Below, piece by piece: positions 8,684 through 17,787 of a DNA stretch of 64,000 bases. Position numbers and translations under genes: made by a program. A model generated the notes under the pieces. The model worked only from the letters and a program-made list of their open reading frames with translations. It was not told the DNA's origin and did not search any database. The stretch lies in contig CP066552.1 in NCBI GenBank assembly GCA_016415585.1, positions 4,526,001 to 4,590,000 on the forward strand. Reading direction: 5' to 3'. The first letter of the stretch is position 1, and every line of letters begins with the position of its first letter. Source of the DNA: Pectobacterium carotovorum (GTDB lineage Bacteria > Pseudomonadota > Gammaproteobacteria > Enterobacterales > Enterobacteriaceae).

Positions 8684-9382
8684 ATGAATAAAATTCTGCT
8701 GGTTGATGACGATAGAGAGCTGACCGCTTTACTGAAAGAATTGCTCGAAATGGAAGGTTTTAACGTCGTTGTCGCCTACGACGGCGAGCAGGCGTTACAG
8801 ATATTAGATAACACCATTGACCTGTTATTACTGGATGTGATGATGCCGAAGAAAAACGGTATCGATACATTAAAAGAACTACGACAGCAGCATCAAACAC
8901 CGGTCATTATGCTGACCGCCCGCGGCAGTGAATTAGACCGCGTTCTTGGCTTGGAACTGGGTGCTGATGATTATCTGCCGAAGCCCTTTAACGACCGGGA
9001 ACTAGTGGCGCGAATTCGCGCGATTCTCCGCCGTTCCAACTGGACCGATCAACAGCAGGCAGGCGATAACAGCGCGCCGACGTTGGAAGTCGATGGCCTG
9101 CGTCTGAACCCCGGACGGCAGGAAGCCAGCTTCGACGATATCGTGCTGGATCTGACGGGCACCGAATTCACGCTGCTCTATCTGCTGGCACAGCGGCTGG
9201 GACAGGTGGTTTCCCGCGAGCATTTAAGTCAGGAAGTGCTAGGGAAACGGCTGACACCGTTTGACCGCGCGATCGATATGCATATCTCGAACCTGCGACG
9301 TAAATTGCCAGAGCGCAAGGACGGTCTGCCTTGGTTTAAAACGCTGCGTGGACGAGGCTATTTGATGGTATCGGCTGCATGA
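8684..9382 (+). CDS. cpxR: Response regulator CpxR
   Basis: An OmpR-family response regulator of 232 residues. The start at 8684 (MNKILLVDDDREL) is chosen from family alignment and GGAGG about 13 bases upstream. The receiver domain shows the acidic pocket VDDD, the phospho-acceptor Asp in LLLLDVMMP (residue 51) and the conserved Lys in LPKPF. The C-terminal winged helix includes LTGTEFTLLYLLAQ and TLRGRGYLM. CpxR receives phosphate from CpxA and binds GTAAA-type boxes in envelope-stress promoters, including the one in its own upstream region. It overlaps cpxA by 4 nt (ATGA). Confidence 0.96.
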   Translation: MNKILLVDDDRELTALLKELLEMEGFNVVVAYDGEQALQILDNTIDLLLLDVMMPKKNGIDTLKELRQQHQTPVIMLTARGSELDRVLGLELGADDYLPKPFNDRELVARIRAILRRSNWTDQQQAGDNSAPTLEVDGLRLNPGRQEASFDDIVLDLTGTEFTLLYLLAQRLGQVVSREHLSQEVLGKRLTPFDRAIDMHISNLRRKLPERKDGLPWFKTLRGRGYLMVSAA

Positions 9383-10749
9383 TCAATAGTTTGACCGCTC
9401 GTATTTTTGCCATTTTTTGGTTAACGCTGGCGCTGGTACTCATGCTGGTTCTGATGGTGCCCAAGCTGGACTCGCGCCAGCTTACCGCTTTGCTGGAAAA
9501 CGAGCAGCGGCAGGGCATCATGCTGGAACAGCACATTGAAGCGGACCTCGCCAACACGCCAGCCAACGATCTGCGCTGGTGGCTACGGCTGTTCTGGGTA
9601 TTGGAGAAGTGGGCTCCGCCGGGGCAGCGCCTTTTTCTGGTCACCAGTGAAGGCCGGATCTTCGGCGTAGAAAAGCATGAAACCCCGATTGTGCGTAATT
9701 TTATCGGGCTGTCGGATAACGCCGATCATCCGCAAAAGAAAAATTACGGCCGCATTGAGCTTCTTGGCCCCTTTGCGATCCGCGATGGTGATGACAACTA
9801 CCAGCTTTATCTGATTCGCCCTGCCAGCAGCCCGCAGTCCGATTTCATTAGTCTGCTGTTTGACCGTCCTTTGCTGCTGCTCATCTTTACCATGCTGATC
9901 AGTTCACCGCTGCTGCTCTGGCTTGCCTGGAGTCTGGCGAAACCCGCACGTAAGCTCAAACACGCTGCCGACGAAGTTGCCAAAGGCAATTTACGTCAGC
10001 ATCCTGAGCTGGAGTCTGGACCGCAGGAGTTTCAGGCGACGGGCGTCAGCTTTAACCAGATGGTCAGCGCACTGGAGCGGATGGTCACCGCACAGCAACG
10101 TCTGCTGTCGGATATCTCTCATGAGCTGCGCACGCCGCTGACACGCTTGCAACTGGCAACAGCGCTGCTGCGTCGGCGTCAGGGTGAAGGCAATGAGCTG
10201 AACCGCATCGAGACGGAAACGCAGCGGCTCGACAGCATGATTAACGATCTGCTGGTGCTCTCACGCAATCAGCACAAGAACGAACTGACCCGTGAGTTCC
10301 TGCGTGCCGATGAACTGTGGGGCAATGTACTAGACGATGCCGCCTTTGAAGCCGAGCAGATGGGGAAAACGCTGGAAGTGCCCTATCCTCCGGGGCCGTG
10401 GACGCTCTTTGGCAACCCAGCCTCGCTCGACAGTGCGCTGGAAAATATCGTGCGCAACGCGCTGCGTTATTCTCACAACCACATCGAAGTGGCCTTCTCG
10501 GTGGATAATCAGGGCATCACCATCAAAGTGGATGACGATGGCCCCGGCGTGAGCCCGGAAGATCGCGAACAGATTTTCCGCCCCTTCTACCGTACGGATG
10601 AAGCGCGTGACCGCGAATCCGGCGGCAGCGGTTTAGGGCTCGCCATCGTGGAAACCGCCATTACACAGCACAAAGGCTGGGTAAAAGCGGAAGACAGTCC
10701 ACTGGGCGGATTACGACTGATCATCTGGCTGCCGTTGCATCAGCGGTAA
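9379..10749 (+). CDS. cpxA: Sensor histidine kinase CpxA
   Basis: An inner-membrane sensor kinase of 456 residues. TM1 is at residues 8-28 and TM2 around 165-185 (LLLLIFTMLISSPLLLWLAW), flanking a periplasmic PAS-like sensor. These are followed by a HAMP domain, the H-box ISHELRTPLTR with the phosphorylated His near residue 248, and ATP-binding N (NIVRNALRYS), G1 (DDGPGV) and G2 (GGSGLGLAI) boxes. It autophosphorylates under envelope stress and phosphorylates CpxR; unstimulated, it acts as a phosphatase. It overlaps cpxR by ATGA and is followed by a hairpin at 10800-10822, so cpxRA probably ends there. Confidence 0.96.
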   Translation: MINSLTARIFAIFWLTLALVLMLVLMVPKLDSRQLTALLENEQRQGIMLEQHIEADLANTPANDLRWWLRLFWVLEKWAPPGQRLFLVTSEGRIFGVEKHETPIVRNFIGLSDNADHPQKKNYGRIELLGPFAIRDGDDNYQLYLIRPASSPQSDFISLLFDRPLLLLIFTMLISSPLLLWLAWSLAKPARKLKHAADEVAKGNLRQHPELESGPQEFQATGVSFNQMVSALERMVTAQQRLLSDISHELRTPLTRLQLATALLRRRQGEGNELNRIETETQRLDSMINDLLVLSRNQHKNELTREFLRADELWGNVLDDAAFEAEQMGKTLEVPYPPGPWTLFGNPASLDSALENIVRNALRYSHNHIEVAFSVDNQGITIKVDDDGPGVSPEDREQIFRPFYRTDEARDRESGGSGLGLAIVETAITQHKGWVKAEDSPLGGLRLIIWLPLHQR

Positions 10750-10799
10750 ATCAAGCAAGAGTTTTCCCGCCACCGACGTTTCCTTCTATAACGCGCTCT

Positions 10800-10822
10800 C
10801 AGGTGCCCGACATGGGCACCTG
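10800..10822 (+). terminator. Hairpin after cpxA
   Basis: A perfect CAGGTGCCC-GACAT-GGGCACCTG inverted repeat lies 50 bp after the cpxA stop and is followed by a moderately T-rich tract (CACTTTCTGTTT). It is a probable intrinsic terminator for cpxRA, weaker than canonical because the T run is interrupted. Confidence 0.6.
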
Positions 10823-10941
10823 TCACTTTCTGTTTATCTTCTCAAGGTTATACTGGATTGAGTTTTTTAGGCGATTGCGTAGAGTGATCGCCACTCATGC
10901 CGAAAACAGGCAAGACCCGTGTTGAATGAAGGATACAAACC

Positions 10942-13116
10942 ATGAAAGGAGTAACGCTGCTGGCTGGCGTACTGACCGCGTTAATGAGCAGGCAGGCATT
11001 CAGTTCCAGCGATGGAGTGTGCGGCTTTTCCGACTCCGAATGTGGCGTGTCCGCCCTGCCCTATTTGCAGCCGGGCAACGACACGCGTGCTAACCTGATG
11101 TTGCTGCAAAGCCGTCTCCACAACATGTCGCTTCCGTTACCCCATCCTTTACCCGATCAAACGCGTTCACGTATCGACCCTTTCACAGCCTACCGGGTCA
11201 TGGGAATTGCGGCCACGGAAGAGGTTCCTTCGTCAGGTTCAGCGGAGGATATCACGGCAGATGCGCCTTACCTTTCAACGCTGAATAAAGCGAAGCAGCT
11301 TAACCTTCCTTTAGCCGTTCAGGGCACGATCTCCACGTTTTCGCCTGACGATAACGAAGGACGCCATATTTCCAATGCGCTCTCCACGCTGGAAGCATTT
11401 TTCGATGTCCTGCTGGCTGACACACAGCTTACCAATGAGCAACGCACGCTGCTGGCACATCAGCGGGTGAATCTCCTCAACCCGCTGTATACCAAAGAGG
11501 CACTGAACGAGGGTCTTGTAAGACTACCGGACGAAGGGCATGCTGGCGCACTCATGCAGTATCTGTTCGCGGTTTTGGCGTTTTATCAGGGTCACTTTGA
11601 TGAGGCGGAAAGCGGCTTTGAGGCGTTAACGTCTTCATCGCAGCCATGGGTGGCGGAAACCTCGCGCTATATGTTGATTCGCGTGGCGATCAATAAAGCG
11701 ATGGAAAACGCGCTCGATGAATACAACATGTTTGATGCCAGTAAAGCCGATAAAGCGGCTGCACAGCTGGCCGTTCAGCATATTGGCGACTATCTGAAAC
11801 AGTATCCAGACGGGCAATACATCGAGTCCGCTAACGGGCTTTACCGCCGCGCTTACTGGATTCTGGACGATGTGAATGCCTTAGCGAAAACGTACCAACA
11901 CGAGTTGAACAACACCGCTGACGTCGAAACCCTCCTTGAATTGAGCGACGAGATCGACAACAAGCTGCTGGAAAATCGGCAGTTCACCAGTGCACCAGAA
12001 AGCGCGCCGTTGACGATGGTGCAAGATCTCAAGCGCTTGCGTTCCGATGAAGGCTGGCTGGCGCTGCCCGCCTTATCCGTTGACGAACTGGCCGCACAGA
12101 AGCCGCTGTTTGAGCAAGGTAACATGCAGGATGCGTTCAGCTACCTTCAGGCGGCACAGCTGTTTTATGGTCAAAAAGATTACGCCGCCGTGGTTAACAG
12201 CGTTCCCGCAACACAGGCGAAAGATCTGACCGATACCGTACGTTTCAGCCTGCAAGTCTTACGCGGTCGGGCGCTGGTGCGTCTGGAGCGCTGGGATGAG
12301 GCGGAAGCGCACTGGCGTCAGTTGCTAACGCGCAATACGGGGTACACACAAAATCAGTTCCTGCAACTTGCGCTAGCGGAAACGCTGGTCAAGGCGGGTC
12401 ATCCAGAGCGGATCTTCGCCGCCGACAGCTCGGTGAAAAACCTGCGTTTCCGTTCCGCCGTGCTGAAAGTTAGTGCCAACGCCGAGCTATTGCGTCAGCA
12501 AACTGGCCCGCAGCAAACCCTTGAAGAACGTGCTATCGCGCTGCATACGCTGTTAACCAAGTCGCTAACCCACGGTGATTACGCCAGCTATCTCAAAGAT
12601 GTTCAGTTGAGGAAAGACATCGCGCCGCTGGTCAGCAGCGAAAACCAAAGCTGGAATCAGGAAGATTTAACAGCATTTGACTGGGACGGCAGCGACACCG
12701 AAGAAGACTATCAGTGCCCGGCGCTGAATGACGTGGTCACGACGCTAAATCAACGCCCTAATGACGCTCGTTCGATTAACTGCCTCGGCGAATTTTTCCT
12801 GCGCACCAACAACAGCGTAGGCTTCGACTGGGGTGAAGGCAGTATGTTGAGCGGACTCACCAACGCGCCAACGCAGTTCGTCGGTACCGAATATAACCGT
12901 TTGGATGGTTACATGCGGGTGATTGCCGACCCGAAAGCGCCGCCGGAAGACAAAACCTATGCCCTGTATCGCGCGGTCAACTGCTATGCGCCAAGCGGCT
13001 ATAACGACTGTGGCCCACAGGACATCAGCAAGGCAACCCGCAAAGCCTGGTTTACCCAACTGAAAACCAAGTACAAAGGCAGCGTGTGGGCAGACAAGCT
13101 CGATTATTACTGGTAA
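10942..13116 (+). CDS. Exported alpha-helical repeat protein of unknown function
   Basis: A 724-residue protein I do not recognise by name. AAGGA lies nine bases before the ATG. The first 21 residues (MKGVTLLAGVLTALMSRQAFS) form a Sec signal peptide, and four cysteines near the mature N-terminus and the C-terminus (CGFSDSECG, NCLGEFF, NCYAPSGYNDCG) suggest disulfides, so it should be periplasmic or at the outer membrane. Middle segments such as ALMQYLFAVLAFYQGHFDEAESG and VLRGRALVRLERWDEAEAHWRQLL look like TPR helices. The last 31 nt overlap the DUF3142 gene, so the two are probably co-expressed. They follow cpxRA but have their own 190-bp spacer containing a hairpin. The role is unknown; an envelope function is inferred from the export signal only. 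Confidence 0.75.
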   Translation: MKGVTLLAGVLTALMSRQAFSSSDGVCGFSDSECGVSALPYLQPGNDTRANLMLLQSRLHNMSLPLPHPLPDQTRSRIDPFTAYRVMGIAATEEVPSSGSAEDITADAPYLSTLNKAKQLNLPLAVQGTISTFSPDDNEGRHISNALSTLEAFFDVLLADTQLTNEQRTLLAHQRVNLLNPLYTKEALNEGLVRLPDEGHAGALMQYLFAVLAFYQGHFDEAESGFEALTSSSQPWVAETSRYMLIRVAINKAMENALDEYNMFDASKADKAAAQLAVQHIGDYLKQYPDGQYIESANGLYRRAYWILDDVNALAKTYQHELNNTADVETLLELSDEIDNKLLENRQFTSAPESAPLTMVQDLKRLRSDEGWLALPALSVDELAAQKPLFEQGNMQDAFSYLQAAQLFYGQKDYAAVVNSVPATQAKDLTDTVRFSLQVLRGRALVRLERWDEAEAHWRQLLTRNTGYTQNQFLQLALAETLVKAGHPERIFAADSSVKNLRFRSAVLKVSANAELLRQQTGPQQTLEERAIALHTLLTKSLTHGDYASYLKDVQLRKDIAPLVSSENQSWNQEDLTAFDWDGSDTEEDYQCPALNDVVTTLNQRPNDARSINCLGEFFLRTNNSVGFDWGEGSMLSGLTNAPTQFVGTEYNRLDGYMRVIADPKAPPEDKTYALYRAVNCYAPSGYNDCGPQDISKATRKAWFTQLKTKYKGSVWADKLDYYW

Positions 13117-13886
13117 CGCCGTTAATCGTGTTGGCCGGCCTGTTCTCGTTCTGTACGCAGGCCGCTTCCGTTAACGTTGCACCTTCAACCATCAACACGG
13201 CGTCCCCCATCGTCGACGCGACGCGCTATCAGGACTTCTGGCTATGGGCGGCAGTGCGACCCCAGCCAATTCTGCATCAGGCACAAACGCTGTACCTGCA
13301 TCAGGGTGAAGTGGCGCGCCGCCAGGGTAAAGTCGTGTTCCTGCGTCAGGGGATTCCGCCCAGCCAATTGCGCGTTAACCGCGTCTGGCTGGCTTTCCGC
13401 ATGACCACGCTGGAGCTTTCCGATCGCCACCTGAACCGGATACTAAAGTTACGGGAAAAGTGGCAGCGTCAGGGGAATCAAGTTGCTGGGATTCAGATCG
13501 ATTTTGATGCGAAAAGCTATCAGTTGGCAGGCTATGTCGCGTTTCTGACGCAATTACGCGAGCGTTTACCCGAAGATTGTCAGCTCAGTATTACAGGGCT
13601 GCTCGATTGGTCGAAAACTGGGGATGTGTCGGCGTTGAACCGCTTACAGGGCAAGCTGGATGAAGTGGTGGTGCAGACCTATCAGGGACGCAACACTATT
13701 ACCAATTACGCCGAGTACCTGCCCGCGCTGATGAAGCTGACCCTGCCTTTCCGGGTCGGGCTAGTGCAACACGGCAAGTGGGAACCGCAGTGGCAGCAGC
13801 GCCTTGCCACTTCACCGTATTATCGCGGGGAAGTGGTGTTTCTGGTGAATCCGCCCCTGAAAAAATCCGCCAACGGCAGGCTGTAG
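13086..13886 (+). CDS. DUF3142 exported protein
   Basis: A 266-residue protein beginning at a GTG inside the end of the preceding gene (31-nt overlap), with AAAGG six bases upstream. Residues 7-27 form a hydrophobic signal peptide (LLLVTPLIVLAGLFSF), cleavable after TQA. The mature part shows DUF3142 features: YQDFWLWAAVRP near the start, GIQIDFDAKSYQL near the middle, SITGLLDWSKTGD, and DEVVVQTYQGR. That pattern resembles a TIM-barrel glycoside hydrolase, and the acidic residues in IQIDFD are where a catalytic acid would sit. No substrate is known. Tight overlap with the upstream exported protein argues for a joint role. The gene ends convergently with trmL; a CTGTAGC/GCTACAG inverted repeat at 13881-13902 covers its stop codon. 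Confidence 0.75.
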   Translation: MGRQARLLLVTPLIVLAGLFSFCTQAASVNVAPSTINTASPIVDATRYQDFWLWAAVRPQPILHQAQTLYLHQGEVARRQGKVVFLRQGIPPSQLRVNRVWLAFRMTTLELSDRHLNRILKLREKWQRQGNQVAGIQIDFDAKSYQLAGYVAFLTQLRERLPEDCQLSITGLLDWSKTGDVSALNRLQGKLDEVVVQTYQGRNTITNYAEYLPALMKLTLPFRVGLVQHGKWEPQWQQRLATSPYYRGEVVFLVNPPLKKSANGRL

Positions 13887-13896
13887 CAAGCAATAG

Positions 13897-14361
13897 CTAC
13901 AGGCAACCGCCGAAACCATTTTGCCGCCAGGCTTCATAGCTAATGATCGCCACGGCATTGGACAGATTCAGGCTGCGGTTATTAGACTGCATGGGAATGC
14001 GGATACGGAAATCCGACTCAAAGCCGTTACGTATCTCGTCTGGCAGGCCGGACGTTTCCGATCCAAACAGCAATACATCATCTGGCTGGTAGGTCGGCTG
14101 ATCGTAGGGACGGCTGCCTTTGGTGGTACAGGCGAAGATGCGTTTGCCGGGAACCGCAGCCAGAAAATCCTGATAGTTTTTATGACGGCTGACGTTCGCC
14201 AGATCGTGATAATCCAGCCCCGCACGGCGCAGCTTTTTCTCTTCAAAATCAAAACCCAGCGGTTCAATCAAATGAAGCGTACAGCCATTGTTGGCCGCCA
14301 GTCGGATAATATTGCCAGTGTTCGGTGCAATTTGAGGCTCATAGAGCGCGATATGGAACAT
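13897..14361 (-). CDS. trmL: tRNA (cytidine/uridine-2'-O-)-methyltransferase TrmL
   Basis: A SPOUT-fold methyltransferase of 154 residues, the usual length for TrmL (YibK). It 2'-O-methylates the wobble nucleotide 34 of tRNA-Leu isoacceptors using S-adenosylmethionine. Motifs visible are N-terminal [14 protein letters not shown] (motif 1 with the conserved Asn and Arg), [11 protein letters not shown] near residue 100 and [18 protein letters not shown] near 122; the last two form the trefoil-knot cofactor site. In E. coli the gene neighbours cysE; here it lies convergent with the DUF3142 gene downstream of cpxRA. Confidence 0.95.
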   Translation of the reverse strand: MFHIALYEPQIAPNTGNIIRLAANNGCTLHLIEPLGFDFEEKKLRRAGLDYHDLANVSRHKNYQDFLAAVPGKRIFACTTKGSRPYDQPTYQPDDVLLFGSETSGLPDEIRNGFESDFRIRIPMQSNNRSLNLSNAVAIISYEAWRQNGFGGCL

Positions 14362-14557
14362 GAGATAGCGTCAACCACGAAGAAAAATTCCGCCGCAGTA
14401 TAACGCATTCCCACGGGGCAGCCCAAAACCTGTGCACGCAGGATTGCGGATTACTCTGCACGACGTTTTCATCCGCAGCGATTACACTTAAGTGAATACA
14501 TCAGGATAATGTGCTGATGAAAACACGATGCGGGCATACGGCCTGTGTGGAGGTTTA

Positions 14558-14854
14558 ATGAAACACCCTAAGACACTATTGGCCTGTGCTGCCCTGCTCG
14601 GCCTGCCGCTTCTGGCAAGTGCCAATACGCCGCAAGCGCCCACGCCTCAGCAGCAGTTTGAGAGCGGAATCAGCAGCCAGAAACAGTTGCAGCAAAATAT
14701 GCAGCAGAACCAGAAATTACAGCAACAGCAGTTGAATAATCAGCTCCAGCAGCGCAACCAGCAGTTGCAGCAACAACGCCAGCAGCAGCTACAGCAGGAT
14801 TTACAGCGGTCACAGAGAACCACGCCGCCACCGCCAATTAAGCAGAATCCCTGA
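14558..14854 (+). CDS. yhhA: Gln-rich exported protein, YhhA/DUF2756-like
   Basis: A 98-residue protein from the ATG at 14558, with GGAGG five bases upstream. A clear signal peptide (TLLACAALLGLPLLASA) precedes a mature part that is almost pure low complexity. From about residue 33 to 88 it is mostly Gln, Leu and Asn with interspersed Arg (QNMQQNQKLQQQQL type), ending in a proline cluster TPPPPIK. The Q/L periodicity would favour a coiled coil. E. coli yhhA (DUF2756) lies next to ugpQ; here it is one gene away, which supports the assignment. The function is unknown, probably periplasmic. Confidence 0.7.
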   Translation: MKHPKTLLACAALLGLPLLASANTPQAPTPQQQFESGISSQKQLQQNMQQNQKLQQQQLNNQLQQRNQQLQQQRQQQLQQDLQRSQRTTPPPPIKQNP

Positions 14855-14867
14855 TGCGATGGCGGCC

Positions 14868-15824
14868 TTATAGCCGCACACCCATCAGCGTTAAAATCAA
14901 CGGCGTGGTTAACGCCGCCATCGCCGTTGATAGCAGCAGGCTTGATGCCACCGGGCCACCCAGCACATCGAACTGGCGCGACATCAGATAGACGTTGACG
15001 CCCACCGCCATCGACCCCAGCAACACGACCGCACGCGTTTCCATTTCCGGCAGGCCGAGCGCGATAGCAATTCCCCAGATCACCAGCGGCTGTACCAGCA
15101 GTTTGATCGTACAAATCGCCGTGCTGATCTGCCAGCCGTCACGCACGCGGTATTCCGCCAGCCCCATTCCCAGCGCTACCAGCGACAGCGGTGCGGCAAT
15201 CTGTCCCAGCATGGCAAGCGGCTGATCGACATACGACGGCAGCGGCAGGCCCGTCAGGCTGAATAAGGTCCCGGACAGAATGCCAATAATCAGCGGGTTC
15301 TTCAGCACGCCCAGCGCGGTTTTGGTAAAGCCCTGTAGCGACAGCGCCCCATTACGCGCCCATTCCACCGACACCGTCACCAGCGTCCACAAAATAAGCC
15401 CGTTAAACACCACCACCAGCGCGACCGACGGGATCGCCTCTTCACCCAGCATCAGCGTAGCAATCGGCAGCCCCAGCATCACGTTGTTGGAGAAGATGCC
15501 GCTCAGCGCAAACAGCGAGCCGGAGACGCCATCAAGATGAAAGACTTTGCGCGCCACGATGCGGCCTAGGACAAACACCAGCAGGCAGCCGCCGAAAAAG
15601 GCGATCAGCAGTCGGGCATCCACCACCGGACGTTTGGAAAAATCCGACATCAGACGGAACAGCATGGCGGGCATGGCAACGGAGAAGACAAAGCGCGTCA
15701 TGCCATCGGTCACGGTGGTCGGCCATTTACCGTAGCGAATCAGGCTATAGCCGAGCGCGATAAGAACAAAGAGGGGTAATGACAGAAAAATCTGGTGCCA
15801 AAGCGAAACAATAAATGCGGGCAT
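14868..15824 (-). CDS. AEC-family (auxin efflux carrier-like) transporter
   Basis: A 318-residue integral membrane protein with about ten hydrophobic helices in two halves, the arrangement of AEC/BASS-type secondary transporters such as YfdV and MdcF. Typical landmarks are TRFVFSVAMPAMLFRLMS in the first half, the broken helix GIFSNNVMLGLPI near residue 110, and LVALGMGLAE in the second half. The substrate cannot be read from sequence; relatives carry malonate, malate or other small organic acids. The ATG at 15824 opens the frame directly at the first helix. The gene is convergent with the yhhA-like gene and lies downstream of ugpQ on the same strand, with a 115-bp spacer containing a repeat remnant. 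Confidence 0.85.
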   Translation of the reverse strand: MPAFIVSLWHQIFLSLPLFVLIALGYSLIRYGKWPTTVTDGMTRFVFSVAMPAMLFRLMSDFSKRPVVDARLLIAFFGGCLLVFVLGRIVARKVFHLDGVSGSLFALSGIFSNNVMLGLPIATLMLGEEAIPSVALVVVFNGLILWTLVTVSVEWARNGALSLQGFTKTALGVLKNPLIIGILSGTLFSLTGLPLPSYVDQPLAMLGQIAAPLSLVALGMGLAEYRVRDGWQISTAICTIKLLVQPLVIWGIAIALGLPEMETRAVVLLGSMAVGVNVYLMSRQFDVLGGPVASSLLLSTAMAALTTPLILTLMGVRL

Positions 15825-15905
15825 GAAGCCACTTCCTTATTACCGGCACCAAGTCAGAAAGAAGGTCCCCGCATTATATTTTCTTGCAGCAATATCAACA
15901 TCGCC

Positions 15906-15929
15906 GCAGCTTGAAGTATGACGGGTATA
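15906..15929. repeat. Right-end remnant of the 198-bp MITE-like repeat
   Basis: Twenty-four bases ending in ATGACGGGTATA match the right terminus of the full element at 59228-59425 (CAACTTGAAATATGACGGGTATA there) with two or three mismatches. Only the end is present, between ugpQ and the AEC transporter gene. Confidence 0.7.
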
Positions 15930-15939
15930 GAGGCAGACC

Positions 15940-16689
15940 TCAGCCGGTCACGAAGTTTGCCCCGATTAAATCTATCCGGTCAGTACAGATACAGTCAACG
16001 CCCCAATCCAGCAAAGTTTGCGCGCGATCGGGTTGGTTGACGGTATAAACCAGAATGCGCAAACCGGCGGCTTTCAGATCCGCGACGCGTTCTGCCGTCA
16101 GCAGTTTGTGATTCAGGTGAATGGACACGCATCCCAAACGCTGCGTTAACGCCAGCCAGTCCTCTTCCCACTCATCCAACAACAGCCCGCGCGGCAGTTC
16201 CGGTGCGGCCTGTTGCGCCGCTTCAAGCGCATCGATAGAGAATGATGACAGTAGCGGCGCGGCCGGATGGTCGGCCCACAGCTGACGCGCCGCCAGCGCA
16301 ATCACCCGTCCGGTTTCTGCTTCATATCCGGTGGTGGGTTTAATTTCGATGTTAGCCGCCATGCCGTACTGCACACAGCGTTTTGCTACTTCCGATAGCA
16401 GCGGCAGGCGTTCACCGACAAATTTATGACCGTACCAGCCGCCGACATCCAGCCCGACCAGCTTGTCCCACGGCAGTTCCCCGGCAATACCCCAGCCGTT
16501 GCTGGTGCGCTCAAGCGTGTCGTCGTGTAGGAGGAAAATCTGGCCGTCCTGCGACAGCTTGGCGTCAAATTCGATCATCTTGTGACCGAGGCTGGCACCG
16601 ACATCAATCGCCGCCAGCGTGTTTTCCGGTGCCAGTGAACCGCCGCCGCGATGGGCGACAATGCTCGGGTAAGGCCAGAGTGTTTCCAT
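15940..16689 (-). CDS. ugpQ: Glycerophosphodiester phosphodiesterase UgpQ
   Basis: A cytoplasmic GDPD-family enzyme of 249 residues that hydrolyses glycerophosphodiesters to sn-glycerol-3-phosphate and an alcohol. Conserved residues are in [18 protein letters not shown] (catalytic His and Arg, Glu metal ligand), [22 protein letters not shown] (second His) and NIEIKP. There is no signal peptide, as expected for UgpQ rather than periplasmic GlpQ. Its ATG overlaps the ugpC TAA by one base, showing it is the last gene of ugpBAECQ, where it processes diesters delivered by the transporter. Confidence 0.95.
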   Translation of the reverse strand: METLWPYPSIVAHRGGGSLAPENTLAAIDVGASLGHKMIEFDAKLSQDGQIFLLHDDTLERTSNGWGIAGELPWDKLVGLDVGGWYGHKFVGERLPLLSEVAKRCVQYGMAANIEIKPTTGYEAETGRVIALAARQLWADHPAAPLLSSFSIDALEAAQQAAPELPRGLLLDEWEEDWLALTQRLGCVSIHLNHKLLTAERVADLKAAGLRILVYTVNQPDRAQTLLDWGVDCICTDRIDLIGANFVTG

Positions 16690-17762
16690 TATTCCATCCG
16701 TAATCCGCTTTGCGAATCAAACAGGTGCCATGATGACGTCGGTAAGTGCAGCCAGAGCGTCGAGCCAATCGCAGGGCAGTGCTCATAAGAGAGCCGCGCA
16801 ATCACGTTCTGCCCGCCCCACTTGCCGTGCGCTAAATTGTCCGCCCCCAACAGTTCGAGTGTTGAAATCTGCAACGGAATCCCGCCAGTTTCACGCGTCG
16901 CCAGTTGAATATGCTCTGGTCGAACCCCGAGCGTCAATGCTTTACCACGCCATTGCGGCTTCGGTTCAGGCAGCTCCAGCGCAATGTCTTGGCCGATTTC
17001 AAAGCGGCAGCCGTCATCGCTAATGCGACCTGACCACAGGTTCATGGCCGGTGAGCCAATAAAGCTGGCCACAAACAGCGATGCCGGGCGGCGATAAATA
17101 TCAGCCGGCGCGCCGATTTGCTCGGCGATACCTTTGTTCATGACAATGACGCGTTGTGCCAGCGTCATGGCTTCGACCTGATCGTGCGTGACGTACAGGC
17201 TGGTGGTTTTCAGGCGCTGGTGCAGTTGCTGTAATTCGAGCCGCATCTGTACGCGCAGTTTGGCGTCCAAATTCGACAGCGGTTCGTCAAACAGGAACAC
17301 CGCCGGTTCACGCACAATCGCCCGTCCCATTGCCACGCGCTGACGCTGACCGCCCGATAGTTCACGCGGCTTGCGTTGCAGCAGCGGCATCAGTTCCAGA
17401 ATACGCGCTGCGTCTTCCACGCGCTCACGAATCTGCGCCTTACCGAAGCCACGGATTTTCAAGCCGTAAGCCATATTGTCGAATACGTTCATATGGGGAT
17501 AAAGCGCATAGTTCTGGAACACCATCGCAATACCGCGATCTTTCGGTTCCAGATTGGTGACCCGCTGGTTATCAATATAGATATCGCCGCTGGTGGTGCG
17601 TTCGAGGCCTGCCACCATGCGCAGCAGCGTCGATTTACCACAGCCTGACGGGCCGACCATCACGACGAACTCGCCGTCCGCGACGTCCAGATCGATGGGT
17701 TGGATAATCTGTGTTTTGCCATCGTAAGACTTGGTGACGGCCTGAAGTTTTAAACATGCCAT
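16689..17762 (-). CDS. ugpC: Glycerol-3-phosphate ABC transporter ATP-binding protein UgpC
   Basis: The 357-residue ATPase of the Ugp importer, of the MalK/UgpC class. It shows Walker [10 protein letters not shown] (near residue 37), a Q-loop in [11 protein letters not shown], signature [13 protein letters not shown], Walker [12 protein letters not shown] and the switch His in YVTHDQVEA. The C-terminal third is a regulatory OB-fold domain with LGVRPEHI. In E. coli the phosphodiesterase UgpQ interacts with UgpC and phosphate inhibits transport; the one-base gene overlap fits that coupling. It follows ugpE by 25 bp. Confidence 0.95.
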   Translation of the reverse strand: MACLKLQAVTKSYDGKTQIIQPIDLDVADGEFVVMVGPSGCGKSTLLRMVAGLERTTSGDIYIDNQRVTNLEPKDRGIAMVFQNYALYPHMNVFDNMAYGLKIRGFGKAQIRERVEDAARILELMPLLQRKPRELSGGQRQRVAMGRAIVREPAVFLFDEPLSNLDAKLRVQMRLELQQLHQRLKTTSLYVTHDQVEAMTLAQRVIVMNKGIAEQIGAPADIYRRPASLFVASFIGSPAMNLWSGRISDDGCRFEIGQDIALELPEPKPQWRGKALTLGVRPEHIQLATRETGGIPLQISTLELLGADNLAHGKWGGQNVIARLSYEHCPAIGSTLWLHLPTSSWHLFDSQSGLRME

Positions 17763-17787
17763 AAGCGTTTCCGAAATTCGTCTCGAT

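Noticed and set aside
14558..14854. The CAG/CAA-rich tract of the yhhA-like gene as a simple repeat or assembly artefact
   Set aside because: The codons are mixed (CAG, CAA, AAC, CTG) and the frame is intact with a signal peptide and ribosome site, so it is a real low-complexity protein.
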